A stretch of DNA of 12,941 nucleotides from an uncultured Collinsella sp. (GCA_905194675.1 CAJJTG010000049.1:1-12941), one strand, 5' to 3'; shown: positions 1 to 7,254, counted from the first letter of the stretch. A program made the numbers and translations. The notes: a model not told the origin generated them from the sequence alone.

Positions 1-177
1 CCCGCCCGCTGTATACAGGCATACCGTACTGATCTGGCCTTTTACACCAACGGGCAGAGCGTATGCCTTACAGAACTGAAAGGGTATCAGGCCGCTGTCG
101 GCAAGCCAGTCATCCAGCCCCGCCGTCCAAACAGCCGCCTGGACAAGGTGCGCTATATGTTTCAGAAGATAATGTAA
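1..177 (+). CDS. C-terminal fragment of an unrecognised protein (5' end outside window)
   Basis: Reading frame 1 is open from the first base to a TAA at 175-177 and gives 58 residues, including the run LAFYTNGQSVCLTELKGYQ and ending RLDKVRYMFQKIM. The start lies outside the window. I do not recognise the family. Its place 81 bp upstream of a serine recombinase remnant on the same strand, and its moderate GC content, unlike the chromosomal genes to the right, suggest that it is cargo of the same integrated element. A second reading frame over 63-281 also stays open but looks like low-quality shadow sequence. The alternative is that the whole frame is chance, since 58 codons is short. Confidence 0.45.
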   Translation, partial: PARCIQAYRTDLAFYTNGQSVCLTELKGYQAAVGKPVIQPRRPNSRLDKVRYMFQKIM

Positions 178-258
178 CGTCTTGCGCAATGCAAGCGTTC
201 ATTGCTGGCTATTGCGAAATATCATTGATAAAATCAGTATCAGAGAGGAGAAACTATT

Positions 259-884
259 TTGAACCAGGAACAGACGAATAGAACCGCAAGCAGGACTGTT
301 ATATCTGCGGCAGCTACAAGAAGCGTACCCGTGACTGTACGGCACACTTTATCCGCACCGACCTTTTGACGGCGGGCGTGCTTTCCAATCTCCGGCAAGT
401 GACGGAATACGCCGCCAGGCATGAGAGCCGCTTTGTAAAGCTGCTCATCCAGCAGAACGAAATCGGCGGCAAGAGAAAGACCGCCGCAGCCACGAAGCAG
501 CTTGAACAGGCCCAGACACGCATTGCCGAAGTGAACCGCATTATCAAGCGGCTGTATGAGGACAATGTAAGCGGCAAAATCAGCGACGAGCGTTTCATGG
601 AGCTGTCGGCGGACTATGAGCAGGAGCAGCGGGAACTGAAAGACCGGGCTGCCGCTTTGCAGGAGGAACTTTCCAAGTCGCAGGCCGCCACCGTCAACGC
701 CGAGAAATTCATGGGGATTGTGAGAAAGCACCTTGCTTTTGAAGAATTGACCCCCACCCTCTTGCGGGAAATGATTGAGAAAATCGTCGTGCATGAGTGC
801 AGCTATGACGAGAACGGCACCCGCAGGCAGGACATTGAGATTTATTACAGCTTTGTCGGCAAGATAGACTTGCCGGAAGCCTAA
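259..884 (+). pseudogene. Large serine recombinase (TnpX-like), internally deleted and frameshifted
   Basis: The C-terminal part, read from about 282 to the TAA at 882-884, has the hallmarks of the transposon-type large serine recombinases. There is a zinc-ribbon segment (CYICGSYKK, then C-T-A-H-F-I-R), a long charged coiled coil (around KQLEQAQTRIAEVNRIIKRL), and the closing EKIVVHECSY / DIEIYYSFVGKID block typical of a DUF4368-like tail. A stop at 279-281 closes this frame upstream. A GAGAGGAG ribosome site at 242-249 precedes a TTG at 259 that begins MNQEQTNRTA, which resembles the usual start of these enzymes (NRTALYCRLS). That start is in a different frame. The catalytic resolvase domain with its serine and most of the recombinase domain are missing. 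I infer an internal deletion joining about residue 9 to the zinc ribbon, so the protein is inactive. An annotation of an intact 172-aa product from 366 would be misleading. Confidence 0.85.
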
Positions 885-891
885 CGCCTGA

Positions 892-923
892 CCTATCCGA
901 CACAGCCCTAAGTGCCGGATAGG
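892..923 (+). terminator. Stem-loop after the recombinase remnant; possible terminator or element end
   Basis: The arms 892-903 and 912-923 pair at 11 of 12 positions (CCTATCCG with CGGATAGG, then one mismatch and three more pairs) around an 8-base loop. A run of six T lies at 934-939, eleven bases past the stem, which is far for a classic intrinsic terminator. The hairpin lies between the recombinase stop and the convergent methyltransferase stop, so it could also belong to the terminus of the mobile element. Confidence 0.4.
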
Positions 924-937
924 AACGGCAAAATTTT

Positions 938-2173
938 TTACACTTCTATTACTTCTTTATCGCACATTAGCAGATTCGCAAGGGTTATCAGGCGCTGAAG
1001 TAGTTTCGTCGGTTTCGGTCCATCGAAATAGCCCTTTCCGTCAAATAGAGATACGAGCTCCTTGGCGCCTTCCTGGCTGTGACCCACTTCTTTGTAAAAC
1101 ATGATTGAAGTTGGAGCCATTCCATCATATTTGAGCTCTGTTAGGAAACGCTTGATGCAAGGGACGCTGTCGCCGTTTGGGCCAAACCAAATGCGGTTAT
1201 CCTGGAGTCTCTCGCGAAACGCGTTTCGCGAGAGCCTCCAGCAGCGTCCTGCTGGAGGCTCTACAACACGCCCCGAGGGCGTTGTGATTGGATAGTCGGA
1301 ATCTGGGCTGTAAGTCTTTACACTGAGGTCGCTTGGCTTCCAAACGCCTCGAGGGTCGTTGTCTGGATTCTTGTAGCGGGCGTTTGCCTCGTCTGTTCTC
1401 GGCAGGCGTCCAATCACAAAGCGCTCAATGGATTTGGCGTATACGAGAACATAATCATGGCTATTTGAAACGTATTTGGCGTCATTCTTGGGCGAGTAAG
1501 CTCGTTCCCAGATTAGCTGAGAAACGAAATTTGCCTCTCCGAACACCTCGTCACAGAGGATGCGCAAATTGCGGTCTTCGTTATCGTCAATCGAAATGAA
1601 AATGACGCCATCGTCGGTTAGGAGCTCTCGAGCCAGTCTCAACCTAGGGTACATCATCGAGCACCAGTCGCTATGGTAGCGGCCACTTGTGTCGGCGTTG
1701 GACTGGCCGGCGAGTCCCGCCTGCTCCTTATAGTTATCGACAGAGTTGCCGAAATTGTCCTTGTAGACAAAGTCGTGACCCGTGTTGTAGGGTGGGTCGA
1801 TGTAGATCATCTTGACCTTGCCGTGGTAGCCGCGCTGTAGGAGCTTCAGCACCTCGAGATTGTCGCCTTCGATATAAATGTTGTCCGAGTCGAAGGACCC
1901 ATCCTCTCCATCGCGGCTGCGGCTTTTCTCGATACGGGGACGCAAAGTAGCAGTGCTGGACATCTGCGACTGGCGGATGGCATCGGCCTTGCCGGGCCAC
2001 GTGAACGCATAGCGCTCCAGGCCCTCGTCTACCTCGTCGCCAAGCTCCAGCCGCAGTTTGTCGAAGTCGATTCCGCTCTCGGAGAACACTTCGGGCATCA
2101 GCTCCTTGAGCTTATTCAGGCGGTCGTCAATAAGACTCTCCGATTCAAGAGTCATCTTTTCTATCTCGCCCAT
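938..2173 (-). CDS. Type III Mod-like adenine DNA methyltransferase, C-terminally truncated
   Basis: This 411-residue frame belongs to the beta-class N6-adenine methyltransferases of type III restriction systems. It carries the catalytic motif DPPYNTG at residues 126-132, preceded by the typical IYIEGDNLEVLKLL segment. The later blocks SDWCSMMYPRLRLARELL, GVIFISIDDNE, TPSGRVVEPPAGRCWRLS, DNRIWFG and GPKPTKLLQRLI are also present. In this class the AdoMet-binding motif (FxGxG, usually within DFFAGSGTT) follows shortly after the PKP block. Here the frame ends about 20 residues after PKP with CDKEVIEV and a stop, so that motif and the C-terminal domain are missing. Full-length members are usually about 600 residues. 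The start is supported by AGGAGG at about 2180-2185, overlapping the stop of the upstream gene. Truncation by the adjacent mobile element is the likely cause, and the product is probably inactive as a methylase. Confidence 0.85.
   Translation of the reverse strand: MGEIEKMTLESESLIDDRLNKLKELMPEVFSESGIDFDKLRLELGDEVDEGLERYAFTWPGKADAIRQSQMSSTATLRPRIEKSRSRDGEDGSFDSDNIYIEGDNLEVLKLLQRGYHGKVKMIYIDPPYNTGHDFVYKDNFGNSVDNYKEQAGLAGQSNADTSGRYHSDWCSMMYPRLRLARELLTDDGVIFISIDDNEDRNLRILCDEVFGEANFVSQLIWERAYSPKNDAKYVSNSHDYVLVYAKSIERFVIGRLPRTDEANARYKNPDNDPRGVWKPSDLSVKTYSPDSDYPITTPSGRVVEPPAGRCWRLSRNAFRERLQDNRIWFGPNGDSVPCIKRFLTELKYDGMAPTSIMFYKEVGHSQEGAKELVSLFDGKGYFDGPKPTKLLQRLITLANLLMCDKEVIEV
1202..1286. repeat. Three stacked inverted repeats inside the methyltransferase gene
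   Basis: Bases 1209-1234 form a perfect 26-bp palindrome centred on ACGCGT. It extends to a 40-bp inverted repeat (1202-1241) with a single mismatched pair. The right flank reuses the same CTCCAG arm in a second hairpin with a perfect 14-bp stem (1231-1244 with 1249-1262) and a four-base loop, so hairpins one and two are mutually exclusive. A third, weaker hairpin (1264-1273 with 1277-1286; 8 of 10 pairs) follows. All lie in normal, conserved coding sequence of the methyltransferase, so this is not an obvious insertion. Confidence 0.85.
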
Positions 2174-2184
2174 GAGGTCTCCTC

Positions 2185-2979
2185 CTAGGAAAGTTGAGAT
2201 TTGATTAGTTGAACTATGTAGGGCATGGCGGCAATAAAAACGTCGGTGCCCTTGCCGGCAAGCCAGCTCAGGAGTTTGTCAAGCTTGCTGCCCCGTTTGC
2301 TTTTATCTTTTGTGTTGAGATCGCCCATCATCCCTTTGAGCAGCGTCTTCTCGTCATCGGAAAGCGTTGTCTCTGGCAATTTGTCAATCTGTTCAAAGGT
2401 TGCCTCTAACGTGACCTGTACGTTGCTCGTGGCGGATGCCGTGAGGCTGACGCTAGCGCCCTGCGCTTCGGCGATTTTCAGCTTACGGAGCTCCTCATCA
2501 CGGAAATGCTTCAGTTTGTCGATACGTAGTTGCGTCTGTTCATCGTTGAAATCATTGCGATTGGAAGACCCATAGGAATAGGAGGCTAGTCCGTCCGTGT
2601 AGGAGTCGTAGCCCCTCGCGTTTGCGTAGACGTAGTCGATTGAGTCGTATACGGCTTTGAGCTCGTCGTCTTTCACGCCCTCTTCAAGAGCTTGCTCCAG
2701 TCTCCTGATATGCTGCGTTATAGTTGCGCAGAATGCGGCACCGAACGCTTTGTCGTCTGAGTCTTCCCGCTTTAGGCGCAGCTTCTGGAGAATCATCCCT
2801 AGGTCGCTTTTCGAGTAGCGAAATGAGCTTGAGGAATTGATATATTTTAAAGCCTCGGGGTTAGTGTAGTCGAGGTCGAAGACCTGCATGATTTCACGGC
2901 AGAGCGCATCAACATCCTCATCTGCAGCATCACTCAAAAGGCGCGCCGCTCGCAAAATATACTCATCTAGAACGGCCAT
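2185..2979 (-). CDS. Unrecognised 264-aa protein in the defence-like operon
   Basis: The frame starts MAVLDEYILRAARLLSDAADE with AAGGAG about ten bases before the ATG, overlaps the end of the DUF4391 gene by 17 bp, and stops 11 bp before the methyltransferase start. I cannot assign a family with confidence. The first ~120 residues look helical and acidic, a Ser/Tyr-rich stretch follows (around DSYTDGLASYSYGSSNRND), and then a charged coiled-coil segment (about 150-175). The C-terminus is a lysine-rich linker (KDKSKRGSKLDKLLSWL) followed by a hydrophobic helix (residues about 245-264, VFIAAMPYIVQLIKSQLS). That tail loosely resembles the ends of some AbiTii-like abortive-infection proteins, which is a weak impression only. 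Its place between DUF4391 and the methyltransferase argues for a role in the same system, perhaps as an accessory or effector. The gene is visibly less GC-rich than the two genes upstream. Confidence 0.7.
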   Translation of the reverse strand: MAVLDEYILRAARLLSDAADEDVDALCREIMQVFDLDYTNPEALKYINSSSSFRYSKSDLGMILQKLRLKREDSDDKAFGAAFCATITQHIRRLEQALEEGVKDDELKAVYDSIDYVYANARGYDSYTDGLASYSYGSSNRNDFNDEQTQLRIDKLKHFRDEELRKLKIAEAQGASVSLTASATSNVQVTLEATFEQIDKLPETTLSDDEKTLLKGMMGDLNTKDKSKRGSKLDKLLSWLAGKGTDVFIAAMPYIVQLIKSQLS

Positions 2980-3745
2980 TGCAGATCTCCTTTATCTCAT
3001 CGGCGACCGCCCTCAGGCGTCGCTCCTCTTCCTTCATTTCCATCCTCAGCTTCGCGGACTCGTTGAGCGTTATGTCCTTCGACCGCCGCTGCTCCTTCAG
3101 CCGCTTGACGGAGGCTCCCATCTCATCGTAGCGCGACGTGAGGGCGATCAGCTTTTCCCGGTCTCGAGCGGGGCATACGGGGTAGAACCCCAGGCCGCCA
3201 ATCGCGCGGGACAGCGCTACGGTGCGCGACAGGTCGACCAGGTACTCCCAGAGGTCGCCCTGCGAGAGCCGCCCGAATGCCAGCGCGCCTAGGAAGTCCG
3301 CGTATTCTGAACGGCCAGGATCGAACGCGCCCGTCGACTCGACTCGGTCGACGACCGTCGCGCCCTGCTCGGCCTGGCTCCTCCGCGTGAGGGCGACCGA
3401 TATGCACGCGCAGCCGCCCGCCTCGACCAGGAGCACCGTCGGGTTCGGGAAGCACTTGTGCACGAGCTCCGCCACCTCGGCCACCGCCATGGTCCCGGCT
3501 GTCATCTCGCAACGGAGGAAGACGACGCTCTGCACGTTGCGCTCGTCGTCCTCGTACGGCGGGATGCGCGTCGTGGACTTCTGGACCGTGGCGAAGTGCT
3601 CGAGGCGCGCGACCTTGTCGAGCCTCTTCTGCTCGGTCTTGGTGAGCATGGCCTGCTTGACGAGCACCGTCTTGGGAATGCGGCGGCATCCCGCGAGCGC
3701 CGCTTCGGGCAGGCGCAGGATTCCGTTCCAGTCGATGCCGCTCAT
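2963..3745 (-). CDS. DUF4391 domain protein
   Basis: The 260-residue product begins MSGIDWNGILRLPE. The N-terminal block LPEAALAGCRRIPKTVLVK followed by LTKTEQKRLDKVARLEH matches the characteristic opening of DUF4391 proteins (IPK.. then a KK-rich helix and an aromatic I/W-x-H segment). Strands such as VQSVVFLRCEM and NPTVLLVEAGG fit the family core. Residues about 193-256 form a charged coiled coil. DUF4391 has no established activity that I know of, but members commonly sit beside SNF2-type helicases and type III-like methylases. The start at 3745 is chosen because its ATG overlaps the helicase stop as ATGA, a sign of translational coupling. A frame extension to 3763 is possible but would overlap more. 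Base composition is strongly GC-rich like the helicase and unlike the next gene. Confidence 0.85.
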   Translation of the reverse strand: MSGIDWNGILRLPEAALAGCRRIPKTVLVKQAMLTKTEQKRLDKVARLEHFATVQKSTTRIPPYEDDERNVQSVVFLRCEMTAGTMAVAEVAELVHKCFPNPTVLLVEAGGCACISVALTRRSQAEQGATVVDRVESTGAFDPGRSEYADFLGALAFGRLSQGDLWEYLVDLSRTVALSRAIGGLGFYPVCPARDREKLIALTSRYDEMGASVKRLKEQRRSKDITLNESAKLRMEMKEEERRLRAVADEIKEICNGRSR

Positions 3746-6700
3746 CGCAGCACCGCGAAACATACCAACGAGTAGTCGTTGAAGCCCATGACGGTGCCGC
3801 TGCCGACCTCTCCCAGGCTGAACAGGCTCTCGATGCCTTTGTCCTGCTGCGTTCCGGTGATGGCCGCAACGACATCGTCAAGCAGGTCGGTGTAGGCGTC
3901 CATCCTCGTCCCGTCGCGGGTCTCGCGGTTGAACTCGCGGCACAGCTTAGCGATGGGCTCGGGATGCCCAGAGCAGACGGCGCGCATGATGTCGAGCGCC
4001 GGCTTGGGCTGGGTGTGCTTCGTCATGACCTCGCCGTCGGCCGACACGTACACCACGTAGTACGGGAAGACAGGGTTCGTGTCCCTGGGATCGTTGCCCT
4101 CGTCGTTCTGCTTGAGGCAGAAGACCACGCCTGGCTTCACGTCGCTGCGAAGCTCGTCGGGGATGGGGGCCACGGCGTGCAGTCCCGCCGGCGAGTTCTC
4201 CAACGCGCCGGGATGCTCCTTGGCGTAGCGCTGGAGCTCCACGCGGAAGTCGTCGAAGGCGAAATCCGTGATCGAGATGCCGCCCGAGATGTCCTCGAGG
4301 TCGAGCACCTCGCTCTTGAGCTGCTGGAGCTGCCGGCGACGGTACTTGAGGTCGTTCATCTCTCCATTGCCCTTGGCCTCCAGCACGTTCTCCTCGCCGG
4401 TTGCCGACGCGTCGAGCAGCGCCATGCGCCCCTTCACGCGGCCCTCGAGCTGGATGTACTCGTCGAGCGCGATGTCCGGCCAGAAGTTGACCAGCTGGAT
4501 CTGGGAGTTCTTCGATCCCAGGCGGTCGATGCGGCCGAAGCGCTGGATGATACGCACGGGGTTCCAGTGGATGTCGTAGTTCACCAGGCAGTCGCAGTCC
4601 TGCAGGTTCTGGCCCTCGGAGATGCAGTCCGTCGCGAAGACGACATCGATCTCGCCGAGCTCCCGCTGGCTCTCCGGCAGCTCCTTTGAGACGGGAGAGA
4701 ACCTCGCGAGGATGTTCTCGAAGGTGGTCCTGGGAAGCTTCAGCGAGTAGGTCCGGTTGGAGCTGCCCGCCACCTCGGCGCACTCGATTCCGAGCTCGCG
4801 CTTCAGCCAGGGCGCCAGCTGCTCGAAAAGGTACGCCGTCGTGTCGGCGAACGCGCTGAACACCAGCACCTTGCGGTTGCCGGGGTTGTACGGCTCGCTG
4901 ACCTTGCCCGCGATGAAGTCGCGCAGCTTCACGAGCTTGGCGTCGCGCTCGGGCGTCACCGCGTCGGCATAGGTTAGCAGGGCCCGGAGCACCTGGATGT
5001 CGAAGTCGAGGTCCTGGCCCAGGCGCAGGGCGTCGACGTCTCGCAGGTCGACTCGCACCTTGCCGCCGGCCTCGAACTCCTCGGCATCGTCGTCGTCGAA
5101 CCCGTCCTCGAGGCCCTCGGTGCCGTAGGCGACCCCCGACGCGTCGGCGTCGAGCCTCGCGCGCAGGTCGACGCAGCCGTCGAGGATTCGTCGCAGCGTG
5201 ATGCGGAAGCTGTTCACGGAGGACTCCATGCGCTTGAGGACGTTGACGCGCATGAGGTTGGCCACCGCCGTCGTGCGGTGGACCTGGCTCTCGAAGTCCT
5301 TGCCCCACGTGTCCCCGTAGCGGTCCTCGTACTTGCGGCGCTGGTCGGCGCGCACGTAGGAGAGCACCTGGTACTGGGCGAACGTGAGCTGGGCGATCAT
5401 GTCGTTGAGCACGGCAATCGGCGGCAGCTCGCCTTCTAGGTCAATGGGCGTCTGAAACGACAGGGGCGGCCGGCGCGCCGGGAAGGTACCGCTCGCGGCG
5501 CCGTAGTACTTCGTGATGTGCTTGCGGCTGCGCGCGATGGTCAGCACGTCGAGCAGCTTGAAGTAGTCGGCGTTCACCGCGTTCACGAAGCTCTCGGTCG
5601 TGCGCTCGGAGTCGGAGAGCTTGCTCCACTCGTTGAACCTCTGCTGGGCGACGCGCGTCACGTGGGTGATCGACGGGATGCCATCGGTATCGGCGAGGTA
5701 CGCGTCGTCTCCCTCGGTGATGAGCTCGATCTGGTTTCGCAGGTCGAGCAGGCGGTTGTTCACCGGGGTGGCAGAGAGCATGAGCACCTTCGTGCGCTGG
5801 CCCGACTTGATGACGTCCTCGATGAGGCGCGTGTAGCGGTCGGTCTTGTCCGCGTCGGTGCTCTTGTTCCTGAAGTTGTGGCTCTCGTCGATGACGAGGA
5901 GGTCGAAGTGGCCCCAGCGCAGGTGCTCGAGGTCCACCTCGCCGCTCATGCCGTGGTAGCGCGACAGGTCGGTGTGGTTGAGCACCGTGTAGCTGAAGCG
6001 GTCGTCGGCCAGCGGGTTGCGGTCGTCGTTGTCCTGCGTCCACAGGGTCCAGTTGTCCCGCAGGCGCTTCGGGCACAGCACGAGGATGCGGTCGTTGCGC
6101 TCCTGGTAGTACTTCATGACGGCGAGCGCCTCGTAGGTCTTGCCCAGGCCCACCGAGTCGGCGATGATGCAGCCCTTGTACTTCTCCAGCTTGCGGATGG
6201 CGCCCACGACGGCGTCCTTCTGGAAGTCGTAGAGCTTGCTCCAGACCACGGACTCCTCGAACTTGAGGCCGGGGCGGATGCCGTTGTCCTCGTCGTCCTC
6301 CATGAAGTCGCGGAACAGGTGGTACAGGGTCAGAAAATAGATGAACTCGGGCGGGTTCTCGCGGTAGAGCGTCTCGACCTGGGCGGCCACCTGCGCGGTG
6401 ACCTCCTCGACCATGGCAGGGTTGTCCCAGACCGACTCGAACATCATCTTGAGGCCGACGGCCTCGGTCGCGTTCTCGAAATGGCTCACGCAGGTCACGG
6501 TTCCCGGACGGCGCTCGTAGCCGAGGCCCTCCTGCGTGAAGTTCGCGGCGGCGCCCATGAAGGCGTGGTCGTCGCCGGATGGGTTCTCCACCACGTAGGT
6601 GCCGCCCGGCTGAATGGCGCCGGACGTCTTGGCGGACTTGAAGACGCCCTTCTCGCGGATCCACTCGGCGCATTCGCGGGCGAGCGCGCGTTGGTTTAGG

Positions 6701-6987
6701 TTGTTGCGCAGCGTGAGCTCGAGCCCCGAGCCGCCGACGCCGACCTCGCGCGCGCGGCGGGCTACCTCAAACTCGCGCGGCTCCTTCGAGTCGGCCATTC
6801 GCTTGATGAAGGTGGGCTCGCTGAACAGGAAGCGCACCTCGTCGACCTTGGAGAGCTCCTCTTTGAGCTCCCCGTAGGCGAACACGGTGAAATAAGAGCT
6901 GATTATCGACAGCTTCGCTCCGTCGTCGATGGATTCGCCGAGGGCGTCCCCTAGGCGCTCGGTGCCGACGTTGTTTAGCGACTTCAC
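3742..6987 (-). CDS. SNF2-family helicase with PLD-like N-terminal domain
   Basis: The 1081-residue product uses a GTG start at 6985-6987, four bases after the stop of the small upstream gene. Residues ~1-190 resemble a phospholipase-D-like module (KLSIISSYFTVFAYGEL; HAFMGAAANFTQEGL near residue 147), but the usual HxK(x4)D pair is not intact, so this part is probably non-catalytic. The superfamily 2 helicase core is complete: Walker A DSVGLGKTYEAL (about 281), motif II VIDESHNFRN (about 366), motif III LMLSATPVNNR (about 405), and motifs V-VI TDCISEGQNLQDCD and IIQRFGRIDRLGS (about 818). An acidic insert (GFDDDDAEEFEAGG) lies between the lobes. Such proteins are expected to translocate on or remodel duplex DNA. 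Beside a Mod-like methyltransferase and DUF4391, it is probably the motor of a type III-like defence complex. The role is inference; the domain call is secure. Confidence 0.92.
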   Translation of the reverse strand: MKSLNNVGTERLGDALGESIDDGAKLSIISSYFTVFAYGELKEELSKVDEVRFLFSEPTFIKRMADSKEPREFEVARRAREVGVGGSGLELTLRNNLNQRALARECAEWIREKGVFKSAKTSGAIQPGGTYVVENPSGDDHAFMGAAANFTQEGLGYERRPGTVTCVSHFENATEAVGLKMMFESVWDNPAMVEEVTAQVAAQVETLYRENPPEFIYFLTLYHLFRDFMEDDEDNGIRPGLKFEESVVWSKLYDFQKDAVVGAIRKLEKYKGCIIADSVGLGKTYEALAVMKYYQERNDRILVLCPKRLRDNWTLWTQDNDDRNPLADDRFSYTVLNHTDLSRYHGMSGEVDLEHLRWGHFDLLVIDESHNFRNKSTDADKTDRYTRLIEDVIKSGQRTKVLMLSATPVNNRLLDLRNQIELITEGDDAYLADTDGIPSITHVTRVAQQRFNEWSKLSDSERTTESFVNAVNADYFKLLDVLTIARSRKHITKYYGAASGTFPARRPPLSFQTPIDLEGELPPIAVLNDMIAQLTFAQYQVLSYVRADQRRKYEDRYGDTWGKDFESQVHRTTAVANLMRVNVLKRMESSVNSFRITLRRILDGCVDLRARLDADASGVAYGTEGLEDGFDDDDAEEFEAGGKVRVDLRDVDALRLGQDLDFDIQVLRALLTYADAVTPERDAKLVKLRDFIAGKVSEPYNPGNRKVLVFSAFADTTAYLFEQLAPWLKRELGIECAEVAGSSNRTYSLKLPRTTFENILARFSPVSKELPESQRELGEIDVVFATDCISEGQNLQDCDCLVNYDIHWNPVRIIQRFGRIDRLGSKNSQIQLVNFWPDIALDEYIQLEGRVKGRMALLDASATGEENVLEAKGNGEMNDLKYRRRQLQQLKSEVLDLEDISGGISITDFAFDDFRVELQRYAKEHPGALENSPAGLHAVAPIPDELRSDVKPGVVFCLKQNDEGNDPRDTNPVFPYYVVYVSADGEVMTKHTQPKPALDIMRAVCSGHPEPIAKLCREFNRETRDGTRMDAYTDLLDDVVAAITGTQQDKGIESLFSLGEVGSGTVMGFNDYSLVCFAVLR

Positions 6988-6991
6988 GCCT

Positions 6992-7204
6992 CTATGCCCC
7001 CTTCTTCGCGAGCTCTTCGATCATGCAGGCGCGCACGAAGGCGGAGAAGCTCATGCCCCGCAGGGCCGCCTCCTCCTTCGCCGCGTCTCGCAGGGTGTCG
7101 GGAATGCGCAGGGTCACGGAGACTTGGTCGCCGTTCACCAGGAAGCTCCTGATCTCGGTCTCGTCGGGGCTGCTCTTGATGAGCTCCTTGTAGCTGTCGG
7201 GCAT
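6992..7204 (-). CDS. Small ribbon-helix-helix (CopG-like) protein, first gene of the operon
   Basis: The 70-residue product has the RHH plan: an N-terminal arm, a beta strand QVSVTLRIP (27-35), helix A TLRDAAKEEAALRG (37-50), a short MSFSAF turn, and helix B FVRACMIEELAKKG. The strand plus two-helix pattern with S-x-F-V-R is typical of CopG/Arc-type DNA-binding dimers. ATG at 7204 is preferred because GGGAG lies five bases upstream; a start at 7216 adds four residues but has a poor site. The gene ends four bases before the helicase GTG, so it is probably the operon's own repressor, although an antitoxin-like role cannot be excluded. No toxin-like partner is visible. Confidence 0.8.
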   Translation of the reverse strand: MPDSYKELIKSSPDETEIRSFLVNGDQVSVTLRIPDTLRDAAKEEAALRGMSFSAFVRACMIEELAKKGA

Positions 7205-7222
7205 CTGCGCTCCCATCGCTCG

Positions 7223-7254
7223 AAATGCAATACAAATGCGTTTGCAGCATTATA
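7223..7254 (-). promoter_or_regulatory. Probable operon promoter with TATAAT and tandem AAATGC repeats
   Basis: Read on the minus strand, a perfect TATAAT lies at 7254-7249, about 45 bases before the chosen start of the ribbon-helix-helix gene. No good -35 box is seen upstream. Between the -10 and the gene, the plus-strand hexamer AAATGC occurs twice, at 7223-7228 and 7234-7239, exactly 11 bp apart, about one helical turn. RHH repressors often bind such closely spaced short repeats, so autoregulation is a reasonable inference. Confidence 0.45.

Noticed and set aside
178..188. CGTCTTGCGCA repeated at 178-188 and at the right end (12931-12941) as possible element ends
   Set aside because: An 11-base match is expected several times by chance in a window of this size, and the right end lies far from any other element sequence.
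240..794. Minus-strand frame opposite the recombinase remnant
   Set aside because: The plus strand has a recognisable recombinase C-terminus; the antisense product is Leu-rich shadow sequence.
1202..1286. The palindromes as a small inserted repeat element in the methylase
   Set aside because: The encoded block from TPSGRVV to DNRIWFG is continuous with the normal Mod pattern, so nothing appears inserted.
3947..5308. Long minus-strand frame within the helicase gene
   Set aside because: Arg/Gly/Pro/Ala-rich translation in an alternative frame of a GC-rich gene; no family features.
5518..6699. Long plus-strand frame opposite the helicase
   Set aside because: Val/Leu/Ala/Gly/His-rich low-complexity product antisense to a gene with complete helicase motifs; an effect of high GC at third positions.
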